Under the pieces are notes generated by a model that did not search any database, was not told the origin of the DNA, and worked only from the letters and a program-made list of their open reading frames with translations. Source: Sulfuricurvum sp. (GTDB lineage: Bacteria; Campylobacterota; Campylobacteria; Campylobacterales; Sulfurimonadaceae). From it: 9,204 bases of DNA. The stretch is from contig DZBC01000075.1 in NCBI GenBank assembly GCA_022729835.1, positions 1-9,204 of the forward strand. Direction: 5' to 3'. Shown in pieces: positions 1 to 8,300 of the stretch; position 1 is the first letter of the stretch; each line of letters begins with the position of its first letter. The translations under genes were made by a program, and so were the position numbers.

Positions 1-558
1 GATTGCGTCTATTTGGCGTTACACTCCATCTTTCAAGACCGCAAACCCGATCTGATCATCAGCGGCATCAATAAAGGCTCCAACATGGGTGAGGATATCA
101 CCTATTCAGGTACCGCCGCCGGAGCGATGGAGGGGGTGCTGCATGGGGTGCCTTCCATCGCGGTGTCGCAGGTAATGGACTTTACCAAGCCGTTAGGCTC
201 GCTCGTGCTGGCACAAAAGACGGTGCGCTCTTTGGTCAAAAAGATCTTTTCAGGCTCTTTTCCTCTGCCGCCTAGACAGTTTCTCAACGTCAATATCCCG
301 CCTGATCTTGAAGATGCACCCTTACATGTAACCTACGCAGGATACCGCTACTACGGCAATGATGCCCATGTACACCGCAATCCGCGCGGACTGGAGTACT
401 ACTGGCTGGGCTTGCACCCACTGGAGTTTCGCCCCAGAGAGGAGCGTGAAGGGTTGTGTGACTTTGAGGCGATTGAGCAGGGGATGGTCTCTGTGACACC
501 CGTTTTACTCGATATGAGTGCGTATGAGTCGATGGGGCTTTTGCGTTCGTGGCTATGA
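1..558 (+). CDS. surE: 5'/3'-nucleotidase SurE, 3' part (5' end outside window)
   Basis: This is the C-terminal 185 residues of SurE, a metal-dependent phosphatase that removes phosphate from nucleoside 5'- and 3'-monophosphates in the cytoplasm. The reading frame is open from base 1, so the gene begins upstream. About 75 N-terminal residues, including the NDDG catalytic motif known in the family, are missing. The family signature ISGINKGSNMGEDITYSGT is clear near residues 20-38 of the fragment, and its Asn residues belong to the metal site. It is followed by the AAGAMEGVLHGVPSIAVS block. The TGA stop at 556-558 overlaps the ATG of the next gene by four bases, which suggests translational coupling. 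A TTACATGTAA palindrome lies at 322-331 and encodes Leu-His-Val. Identity is firm from the motif. Confidence 0.95.
   Translation, partial: DCVYLALHSIFQDRKPDLIISGINKGSNMGEDITYSGTAAGAMEGVLHGVPSIAVSQVMDFTKPLGSLVLAQKTVRSLVKKIFSGSFPLPPRQFLNVNIPPDLEDAPLHVTYAGYRYYGNDAHVHRNPRGLEYYWLGLHPLEFRPREEREGLCDFEAIEQGMVSVTPVLLDMSAYESMGLLRSWL
322..331. repeat. TTACATGTAA palindrome, copy 1
   Basis: This perfect 10-base inverted repeat lies inside surE and is read TTA-CAT-GTA (Leu-His-Val). It is one of five identical copies in the window. Its function is unknown. Confidence 0.9.
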
Positions 559-1199
559 GATTTGAGCGTTGCCGGATGCTCTTTGGTGAGCACTACGGCG
601 CGCTTGAAGGCTCCAAAGTGCTCTTGCTCGGTGTCGGTGGAGTGGGAAGTATGGCGCTGGATTGTCTGTACCGTAGTGGAGTGCGCGATATTACGATTGT
701 CGATTGCGACACCTATGACATCACCAACCTCAACCGCCAGCTCTGGTCTGAGTTACATGTAAACGAATCCAAGGTCGAAGCGCTTGCCCAGCACTACGAA
801 GGGATTACGGCCTTACATGTAAAGATCGATGAGGCGTGGGTGCGGAGTTTTGATTTCTCTTCATTTGATGTGGTGCTTGATGCCATTGATGATACCCACG
901 CCAAACTCGCGCTGGCGCAGAAGTGTTATGCAAAGCTCATCAGCGCTACTGGATCAGCCAAAAAAACCGATCCGACTCAGGTGCGCGTGGATTCGATCTG
1001 GCGTACACAAGGCGACACCTTCGCCGCAAAGATCCGCCGTGAGCTCAAACGCCGCCGATTTGACCGCAACTACCGCTGTGTCTATAGCCCCGAAAATCCC
1101 CGCATCAAAGATAAGGGCAGTTTTATGGCGGTCACAGGGGCCTTTGGACTGGCTATGTGCGCAGAATGCGTGAAAAAATTGATGGAGATACGCCGATGA
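555..1199 (+). CDS. tcdA: tRNA threonylcarbamoyladenosine dehydratase TcdA-like (ThiF/E1 family)
   Basis: This 214-residue ThiF/E1-like adenylating enzyme is best matched to TcdA (CsdL/YgdL). TcdA uses ATP to dehydrate t6A37 of ANN-decoding tRNAs to the cyclic form. The N-terminus has an R-x-x-MLFGE block. The nucleotide-binding GVGGVGS is at residues 26-32, D50-C-D52 ends the second strand, and the TNLNRQ motif is at 57-62. DAIDD is at 109-113, followed by a GSAKKTDPTQ block typical of TcdA. ATG 555 is chosen over GTG 549 because it gives an ATGA overlap with surE and matches family starts. The protein is shorter than E. coli TcdA (268 residues). The difference lies mainly in a segment missing between CVYSPENPR and GSFMAVTGAFG. 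Another ThiF/MoeB-type E1 is possible but fits less well. Confidence 0.86.
   Translation: MRFERCRMLFGEHYGALEGSKVLLLGVGGVGSMALDCLYRSGVRDITIVDCDTYDITNLNRQLWSELHVNESKVEALAQHYEGITALHVKIDEAWVRSFDFSSFDVVLDAIDDTHAKLALAQKCYAKLISATGSAKKTDPTQVRVDSIWRTQGDTFAAKIRRELKRRRFDRNYRCVYSPENPRIKDKGSFMAVTGAFGLAMCAECVKKLMEIRR
753..762. repeat. TTACATGTAA palindrome, copy 2
   Basis: This perfect palindrome lies in tcdA and is read TTA-CAT-GTA (Leu-His-Val). It starts exactly 60 bases before copy 3. Confidence 0.9.
813..822. repeat. TTACATGTAA palindrome, copy 3
   Basis: This is the second copy inside tcdA, again read as Leu-His-Val. The two tcdA copies give LHVN and LHVK 20 residues apart. Confidence 0.9.
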
Positions 1200-2110
1200 A
1201 AAGTAACGCCTCTTTTGAGATTCTCATCGTAGACGATGAGCGCTTCAATATTGAAGTGGTCGTAGGTTTTTTAGAGATGGAGGGGTATAAGCTTGCCTAT
1301 GCCACGAATGGAAAAGACGCTTTGAGCGCTGCGTTTGCCAAGTCGTTTGATCTGATTTTGCTTGATATCAATATGCCGGGGATTGACGGATTTGAAGTGT
1401 GCCGACGGCTGAAAAAAGAGCCTTCGACACAGGATGTGCCGGTCATTTTTTTGAGTGCGCTGAGCGACATCGCGACAGTGACTCAGGCGTTTAGCGTGGG
1501 GGCGGTGGACTATCTCTCCAAGCCGTTTAACGGTCTGGAGCTTATAGCGCGGGTGCGCACCCAGATCGATCTGCGCCGCTATATTTTGGAGCTCAAAGAG
1601 AAACAAAATCGTTTGGCTCATCTAGCAAGTACCGATCAGATGACAGGGCTTGCCAACAAACTTCGCTTTATGTCGGTTGCCAAAAAGAGCTGTGAAGCGT
1701 CGAAACAGACGCCCAGTCGTCTGACACTGGCATACATTCGGCTGGATCGTTTGCAGCATATCAATACGGTGTACGGATACAAAGCGGGGGACAAGGCGAT
1801 GATCAAAGTCGCCAAAGTGCTTCAAGCCGCGCTCAAGCCAAATGAGATCGCCGCGCGGCTGTTTGGATCGGAATTTGTCGTGCTGATGAGCGGCGTCTCA
1901 TTGGAAGCCGGTGCGCATCGGATGCAAGCGGTATTGCAGGATATCCGAGGGCTTCAAAGTGGCGACGTCATGCTCAGCGCTTCGATCGGGCTGGTTGAAT
2001 ATCAGGTCGAAGAAGGATATGAGACTTTTATTTTACGGGCTGAAAAGATGGTCGAGGAGGCCAGATGTACGGGTGGTAACGTGGTGATGTGCAAAATATC
2101 GAAATTTTAA
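1196..2110 (+). CDS. Response regulator: receiver domain plus degenerate GGDEF domain
   Basis: This 304-residue cytoplasmic two-domain regulator starts at ATG 1196, overlapping the tcdA stop by four bases. The receiver domain (about residues 7-125) is intact. It has acidic pair D13-D14, phospho-acceptor D57 in LLLDINMPG, S87 and K109 in the SKPF motif. A short helical linker (about 126-145) leads to a GGDEF domain (about 145-300). That domain begins TDQMTGLANK, which matches the usual DPLTGLPNR. Two catalytic sites are changed. The signature reads F-G-S-E-F (223-227) instead of G-G-D/E-E-F, and the first metal-binding Asp of the L-D-x-D motif is Arg (R182). The inhibitory RxxD site is K214-P-N-E217. 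Active diguanylate cyclases need these residues, so this domain is probably inactive and may serve as a phosphorylation-controlled binding module. Its target is unknown. Confidence 0.88.
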   Translation: MKSNASFEILIVDDERFNIEVVVGFLEMEGYKLAYATNGKDALSAAFAKSFDLILLDINMPGIDGFEVCRRLKKEPSTQDVPVIFLSALSDIATVTQAFSVGAVDYLSKPFNGLELIARVRTQIDLRRYILELKEKQNRLAHLASTDQMTGLANKLRFMSVAKKSCEASKQTPSRLTLAYIRLDRLQHINTVYGYKAGDKAMIKVAKVLQAALKPNEIAARLFGSEFVVLMSGVSLEAGAHRMQAVLQDIRGLQSGDVMLSASIGLVEYQVEEGYETFILRAEKMVEEARCTGGNVVMCKISKF

Positions 2111-2171
2111 TACTCATTTAAAGCGGATTGAACTATAGTTTATAAGTTTTTATTTTAAAGGGGTGATGACA
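2111..2171 (+). promoter_or_regulatory. AT-rich leader with likely promoter and Shine-Dalgarno for the cytochrome gene
   Basis: This short gap is strikingly AT-rich compared with the flanking genes. It holds a -10-like TATAAG at 2141-2146 and an overlapping alternative TATAGT at 2134-2139. Neither has a convincing -35 box; TTAAAG lies 17 bases upstream of the former. AAAGGGGTGAT (2157-2167) is a good Shine-Dalgarno. Its AAAGGGG core ends eight bases before ATG 2172, which favours that start over GTG 2163 or ATG 2166. The promoter call is tentative. Confidence 0.4.
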
Positions 2172-2579
2172 ATGGTTAAGAGAATGGTAATAGGGTTTGC
2201 TCTTTCGGCGTTGTTTGCTACGGGTGTATCAGCGGTGGAATTTGATCTTAAAAGCAATATGCAGAATCTGAACAAACATATGGTACAGATGCAGACGGCG
2301 TTTATCATGGGGGATAAGGCAGAGGCACTCAAAGCGGTAACGGCGCTGGGCGAAGAGAGCAAGCATCTACTCGCAGACGAAGCAGTGATGGCCAAAATGC
2401 TGCCCAAAGCACAAGCGCATAAGGTACGGATTGCAACGACTTCAGCCCGCATGATCGAAGAAAACATCGAAACGATCAAAGCCAACATGGACAACCTTCG
2501 CCGTGATACGGCTCAAAGTGCCTATCTGGATATTCAGCGTGCTTGTATGCGCTGTCACAATCTTGTCCGCGACTGGTAA
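2172..2579 (+). CDS. Small exported cytochrome c, class II (c'/c-556-like), C-terminal heme site
   Basis: This is a 135-residue predicted periplasmic protein. Residues 1-21 form a signal peptide: a basic MVKRM start, a hydrophobic IGFALSALFATG core, and cleavage probably after VSA. The mature part is mostly predicted helix, with no aromatic-rich core. It ends in ACMRCHN, a heme c attachment motif CxxCH at C125, C128 and H129, seven residues from the C-terminus. A CxxCH at the end of a small four-helix protein is the hallmark of class II cytochromes. In the low-spin c-556 type, a Met in the first helix is the other ligand, and M30, M37 and M40 are candidates here. The gene stands alone between two gaps, so its electron-transfer partner cannot be read from context. 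Start choice rests on Shine-Dalgarno spacing. It could also be a heme-binding sensor or scavenger. Confidence 0.75.
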   Translation: MVKRMVIGFALSALFATGVSAVEFDLKSNMQNLNKHMVQMQTAFIMGDKAEALKAVTALGEESKHLLADEAVMAKMLPKAQAHKVRIATTSARMIEENIETIKANMDNLRRDTAQSAYLDIQRACMRCHNLVRDW

Positions 2580-2594
2580 TCTTCGCGCTTCAAC

Positions 2595-2613
2595 GGCGCG
2601 GATCCTTCGCGCC
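2595..2613. terminator. GC hairpin after the cytochrome gene, possible terminator
   Basis: The arms GGCGCG and CGCGCC form a perfect 6-base stem around the 7-base loop GATCCTT, 15 bases after the cytochrome stop. The following bases are TTCTACT rather than a run of T, so intrinsic termination would be weak. It may instead be part of the repeated element in this gap. Confidence 0.35.
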
Positions 2614-2620
2614 TTCTACT

Positions 2621-2635
2621 CCGCACGTTAGTGCG
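2621..2635. repeat. Small inverted repeat upstream of the greA -10 box
   Basis: CGCAC-GTTA-GTGCG (2622-2635) is a 5-base stem with a 4-base loop. It sits where a -35 region or an operator for the greA promoter would be. No regulator can be assigned. Confidence 0.35.
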
Positions 2636-2684
2636 CCTTCCAATGCGATATAATGCGCTTCAAACACCTTAGATGGGGAACCAA
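2626..2684 (+). promoter_or_regulatory. Putative housekeeping sigma promoter of greA
   Basis: A perfect TATAAT lies at 2649-2654. No good TTGACA is seen 16-18 bases upstream, which is common in Campylobacterota, where -35 boxes are weakly conserved. Transcription would start near 2661. The leader would then hold the Shine-Dalgarno GGGGA at 2675-2679, correctly spaced for ATG 2685. Confidence 0.6.
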
Positions 2685-3185
2685 ATGACCAACAGTGAGC
2701 CAATGACTAAATACGGCTTTCAAAAAATTTCAGACGAGCTTAACTACCTCAAATCGGTAGAACGGCTTGAAAATGCCAAAGAGATCGAACGTGCCGTTGA
2801 GCTGGGCGATCTGAAGGAGAACGCCGAATATCACGCGGCCAAAGAGCGACAGGTGCAGATAGACAACCGTATCGACGAGCTAACGGCATTGATCGGCAAA
2901 GCGCAGATCGTCGATCCCTCAGAGCTGGAACATGCCCGCATCAGCTTTGGCTCGACGGTGGTGTTGTGTGAGACGGAAAGTGACGAAGAGGTGACCTACA
3001 CCATCGTTGGTGGCTTTGAGTCGAACCCCTCGACGGGGTTGATTTCATTCAACTCCCCGCTGGCCAAACAGATGCTCGGGCGTGAAGAGGGTGATCAGTT
3101 CAAGGCTAAATTGCCCAGCGGTGTCAAAGAGTATGAAGTTATTGAAGTGAGATATCAGGAGATCGTCTTTGAATCCCATCACTAA
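2685..3185 (+). CDS. greA: Transcription elongation factor GreA
   Basis: GreA enters the RNA polymerase secondary channel and stimulates cleavage of backtracked transcripts. The product is 166 residues, close to the usual length of about 158. Residues about 8-78 form the antiparallel coiled coil, with the conserved tip ELGDLKENAEYHAA. Its D42 and E45 match the acidic pair that assists cleavage in E. coli. The C-terminal half (about 85-166) is the FKBP-like polymerase-binding domain, with the typical ISFNSPLAKQMLG block. ATG 2685 is chosen over ATG 2673 because GGGGA sits correctly before it and the resulting MTNSEPMTKYG aligns with E. coli MQAIPMTLRG. Translation ends inside the start of argC, so the two genes are likely co-transcribed from the TATAAT promoter upstream. 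Confidence 0.95.
   Translation: MTNSEPMTKYGFQKISDELNYLKSVERLENAKEIERAVELGDLKENAEYHAAKERQVQIDNRIDELTALIGKAQIVDPSELEHARISFGSTVVLCETESDEEVTYTIVGGFESNPSTGLISFNSPLAKQMLGREEGDQFKAKLPSGVKEYEVIEVRYQEIVFESHH
3157..3171 (+). promoter_or_regulatory. Shine-Dalgarno and TTG start of argC inside greA
   Basis: AGGAG at 3157-3161 stands seven bases before TTG 3169. No ATG or GTG in this frame precedes the conserved IPVAIVGASG segment, so the rare TTG is the only plausible start. The initiation region lies inside the last codons of greA. Confidence 0.75.
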
Positions 3186-4194
3186 CAAAATCCCCGTTGC
3201 CATCGTCGGCGCAAGCGGCTACACCGGCATTGAGCTGATCAAAATGCTCATCAGCCATCCGATCTTCGAGATTGTTTATGTGGCCACGAGTGAAGGTGGC
3301 ATGAAGATCGAAACGTTGCATCCCTCTTTGACGGATATCTTTACATGTAATGTTGAAAAAGCGGATGCGTGCGTGATTGCAGAGCGTGCGGCACTCGCCT
3401 TTTTGGCGTTGCCCCATCAGGCATCGATGGGTTTTGCGAAGCAGTTGTTAGAAAAAGGCGTCAAGGTGGTTGATCTCTCTGCCGATTATCGCCTGAAGCT
3501 AGAGACCTACGAGGCGCACTACTGCGTACATGAAGACAAGGCGCATCTGGAGGAGGCGGTGTATGGCCTTCCCGAGCTCTACCGTGAGCAGATCGCCAAA
3601 GCCAGACTCGTCGCCAATCCCGGCTGCTATCCGACCGCGACCATCCTGGGTCTTGCCCCCTTCACCCGTTTCATTGACGAGCGCTTTCCGATCTTTATTG
3701 ATGCCAAAAGCGGGGTGAGCGGTGCAGGCAAAAGCTGTAGCGCTACGACGCATTTTGTCAGTATCAACGAAAATATGTTTGCCTACAAAGCCCTCTCGCA
3801 TCGCCATGAGCCGGAGATCCACGAAAAACTGCTGATGCACAGCAACAAGAGCTTCGATGTGAACTTTGTGCCGCACCTTGTCCCGCTTACCAGAGGCGAG
3901 ATGATCGATGCGTATATGTTGATCACAGAGTCGTTTGATCCGCTGGAAGTAGCCAGAGCGTTTTACCGCAACGACCCCTTTGTGCGCGTGTTTGATCAGA
4001 GTGTCGATCTCAAGTCGTGCGCAGGCACCAACTTTTGCGATATCCATGTCAAGATCAAAGGCAACAAGCTTTATGTCAACAGCGCAGTGGACAACATCTT
4101 GCGTGGCGCTTCGTCTCAGGCGCTTGTCAATGCCAACTTGATGTATGGTCTGGATGAGGGCCTTGGTATTCCGCGCATCGCTTATGTGCCCTAA
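3169..4194 (+). CDS. argC: N-acetyl-gamma-glutamyl-phosphate reductase ArgC
   Basis: ArgC catalyses the third step of arginine synthesis, the NADPH-dependent reduction of N-acetylglutamyl phosphate to the semialdehyde. The product has 341 residues, normal for the family. The NADP-binding glycine motif IVGASGYTGIEL is at about residues 12-23. The catalytic cysteine is C153 in the signature ANPGCYPTA. The active-site His lies in the SHRHEPEI block (H211 or H213). The PHLVPLTRGE block of the catalytic domain follows. The gene starts with TTG, overlaps greA by 17 bases and is itself overlapped by the next gene. A TTACATGTAA copy at 3341-3350 is read in the alternative frame (Phe-Thr-Cys-Asn). No other arg gene lies nearby, so arginine genes are scattered in this genome. 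Confidence 0.95.
   Translation: MNPITNKIPVAIVGASGYTGIELIKMLISHPIFEIVYVATSEGGMKIETLHPSLTDIFTCNVEKADACVIAERAALAFLALPHQASMGFAKQLLEKGVKVVDLSADYRLKLETYEAHYCVHEDKAHLEEAVYGLPELYREQIAKARLVANPGCYPTATILGLAPFTRFIDERFPIFIDAKSGVSGAGKSCSATTHFVSINENMFAYKALSHRHEPEIHEKLLMHSNKSFDVNFVPHLVPLTRGEMIDAYMLITESFDPLEVARAFYRNDPFVRVFDQSVDLKSCAGTNFCDIHVKIKGNKLYVNSAVDNILRGASSQALVNANLMYGLDEGLGIPRIAYVP
3341..3350. repeat. TTACATGTAA palindrome, copy 4
   Basis: This is a perfect copy inside argC. It is the only copy not read as Leu-His-Val: it spans the codons TTT-ACA-TGT-AAT. Confidence 0.9.
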
Positions 4195-4918
4195 TCTCTT
4201 CGAGATTAAGGAAGGCGCCATCCTCGTAAGCGATGCCCATTACGGAGTGCTTCGCCCCAAACTTCTCCCTTTTTTACAAGATCTCGCCTCTGGACGCACA
4301 CAAGCGACACAGCTTATTTTGCTAGGCGACATATTTGATCTTCTTTTTGGTCCGATCGATCTGACACGAGAGCGTAACCGCGAAGCCATCGCGCTCATTG
4401 ATGCGATAGCGCAGCGGATGGAGGTGCTCTATTTTGAAGGCAATCACGATTTTTTGCTTGAGGGGATATTCAAAGGGGTGCGCATGGTGCCTATTTCGGC
4501 GCAACCCTTACATGTAAGGTTTCAAGGTCGCGACGTGTTGCTATCACACGGCGATCACGGTGGGCCTTTTGGGTATCGGCTTTATACTTTATTGATCCGT
4601 TCAAGATGGATCATGAGTATCATTGGCTGGATCGACCGACACGCCAACCATGCGATCATCCGTCGGCTTGAAGGGCGTTCAATGGGCAAGGATGAGTGTC
4701 GGACACTGAGTCATTTTGAATCCATCGTCTTACGGCGCTATCCACCGACGCACACTGAATCGATCTGCGTGATCGAAGGACACTACCACCAAAACCGCAT
4801 CATCGAGCATCCGCATTTACACTATATCAACCCCGGCGCTTTTGCTTGCAATGAAAGATATTATGTTGTAAAATCGTTCCATGATGCGATTGCGCTTGAA
4901 GAGCATCGTTACCTCTAA
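4184..4918 (+). CDS. lpxH: LpxH-like UDP-2,3-diacylglucosamine pyrophosphohydrolase (calcineurin-like phosphoesterase)
   Basis: This 244-residue metallophosphoesterase has all the motifs of the calcineurin-like fold. They are SDAH (D17, H19), LGDIFD (G48-D49, D52), EGNHD (N87-H88-D89), SHGDHG (H122, D124) and GHYH (G199, H200, H202). Size and motif spacing fit LpxH, which cleaves UDP-2,3-diacylglucosamine to lipid X in lipid A synthesis at the inner membrane. An R/W-rich stretch at about 130-160 could be the membrane- or lipid-facing insert. ATG 4184 is used because it precedes the conserved EGAILVSDAH strand closely. It overlaps argC by 11 bases and has a weak Shine-Dalgarno, so coupling to argC translation is likely. 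The family is broad and the exact substrate is inferred. Confidence 0.75.
   Translation: MCPNLFEIKEGAILVSDAHYGVLRPKLLPFLQDLASGRTQATQLILLGDIFDLLFGPIDLTRERNREAIALIDAIAQRMEVLYFEGNHDFLLEGIFKGVRMVPISAQPLHVRFQGRDVLLSHGDHGGPFGYRLYTLLIRSRWIMSIIGWIDRHANHAIIRRLEGRSMGKDECRTLSHFESIVLRRYPPTHTESICVIEGHYHQNRIIEHPHLHYINPGAFACNERYYVVKSFHDAIALEEHRYL
4506..4519. repeat. TTACATGTAA palindrome, copy 5 (extended to 14 bases)
   Basis: The 10-base core at 4508-4517 is extended to a perfect 14-base palindrome CCTTACATGTAAGG. It lies in the lpxH-like gene and is read as Leu-His-Val. Confidence 0.9.
4846..4874 (+). promoter_or_regulatory. Candidate promoter for the cheVAW operon, inside lpxH
   Basis: TTGCAA at 4846-4851 and TAAAAT at 4869-4874 are separated by 17 bases, the ideal spacing for a housekeeping sigma factor, in a locally AT-rich stretch. 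It would give a leader of about 47 bases before cheV. No sigma-54 or sigma-28 flagellar-type box was seen here. It is a motif match only. Confidence 0.35.
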
Positions 4919-4927
4919 GGAGCTTGC

Positions 4928-5872
4928 ATGGCAAAAGACAACATGCTCAAAGTCGGCAGCAACGAGATGGAGCTGGTTGATTTCCGTATTTTTCGGATGA
5001 TCGGAGATGAGGTGTACGAGGGTATATATGGGGTAAACGTCGCGAAAGTACGCGAAATCATCCGTATGCCAAAACTCACTGAACTTCCAGGAGTCCCAAG
5101 TTTTATCGAAGGGATTTTTGATCTGCGCGGTGTGGTCATTCCGGTTGTAAATCTGGCCAAATGGATGGGTGTTGAAACGCCTGCGAATGTGACGAACAAA
5201 AGTACTCGGGTCATCATTACTGAGTTCAACAATATTCTGATAGGCTTTGTCGTGCATGATGCCAAACGCATCCGCCGTATCAATTGGAAGGATATCGAAC
5301 CAGCGTCGTTTGCTTCTGGTGGCGGTGCACTTGACGGTAGCAAGATCACCGGAGTCACCCGCATCGAGAATGACTCTGTTTTGTTGATTCTTGACCTTGA
5401 GACAGTGGTGCAGGAGCTCGGCCTTTACACGCCTGATCACGCTCAAGTACCGCGCGAAGAGCACCATTTTAGCGGTCTTGTGCTGTTATTGGACGACAGC
5501 GGCACGGCGCGTAAAATCATCAAAGAAGCGCTCGAGAAGATGGGTCTAAATGTGATTGAGGCTCAAGACGGCAAAGAAGGGCTCGCTCGCCTTGAATCGC
5601 TGTATGGTGTTTATGGCGAGGATTTGAATCGACAGCTTAAATTGATTGTTTCGGATGTGGAGATGCCGCTGATGGACGGGTTTCATTTCTCAGCCAAGGT
5701 CAAGGCTGACGATCGGTTCAAAAAGATTCCCATTGTTTTCAACTCTTCCATTAGTGATCATTTCAGTGAAATTCGTGGAAAAGATGCGGGAGGCGAAGCG
5801 TATCTCGTCAAGTTTGATGCGAACGTATTTTATGATGAAGTGGCGCGGGTCATCCGTCAGCACATAGCTTAG
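4928..5872 (+). CDS. cheV: Chemotaxis adaptor CheV (CheW domain plus receiver domain)
   Basis: CheV links chemoreceptors to the CheA kinase and can be phosphorylated to tune array output. The product has 314 residues. Residues about 12-165 are a CheW-like domain with the typical strand-loop GVNVAKVREIIRMP and the EGIFDLRGVVIPVVNL motif. Residues about 183-314 are a receiver with acidic pair D189-D190, phospho-acceptor D243 in VSDVEMP, S at the Thr/Ser switch position in FNSSIS, and K295. The residue after the conserved Lys is Phe rather than the usual Pro. A good Shine-Dalgarno (AAGGA, 4917-4921) precedes ATG 4928, nine bases after lpxH ends. Placement directly before cheA and cheW is the arrangement known in Campylobacterota. 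Confidence 0.95.
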   Translation: MAKDNMLKVGSNEMELVDFRIFRMIGDEVYEGIYGVNVAKVREIIRMPKLTELPGVPSFIEGIFDLRGVVIPVVNLAKWMGVETPANVTNKSTRVIITEFNNILIGFVVHDAKRIRRINWKDIEPASFASGGGALDGSKITGVTRIENDSVLLILDLETVVQELGLYTPDHAQVPREEHHFSGLVLLLDDSGTARKIIKEALEKMGLNVIEAQDGKEGLARLESLYGVYGEDLNRQLKLIVSDVEMPLMDGFHFSAKVKADDRFKKIPIVFNSSISDHFSEIRGKDAGGEAYLVKFDANVFYDEVARVIRQHIA

Positions 5873-5883
5873 GGGGTTGGATT

Positions 5884-8298
<2,415 letters not shown>

Positions 8299-8300
8299 CC

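Noticed and set aside
322..331. TTACATGTAA as a transcription factor operator
   Set aside because: All five copies lie well inside coding regions, none near a promoter, so an ordinary operator role is unlikely.
549..554. GTG 549 as the start of tcdA
   Set aside because: It adds two residues not expected for the family. ATG 555 gives the ATGA overlap seen again at the next junction.
2673..2684. ATG 2673 as the start of greA
   Set aside because: It overlaps the GGGGA Shine-Dalgarno that serves ATG 2685. The longer form does not match GreA N-termini.
3499..4221. Long reverse-strand open frame (240 codons) opposite argC
   Set aside because: It is a mirror frame of a strongly conserved gene, with no recognisable motif.
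4817..5467. Reverse-strand open frame (216 codons) opposite the lpxH end and cheV
   Set aside because: It spans two certain forward genes and has no motif or promoter of its own.
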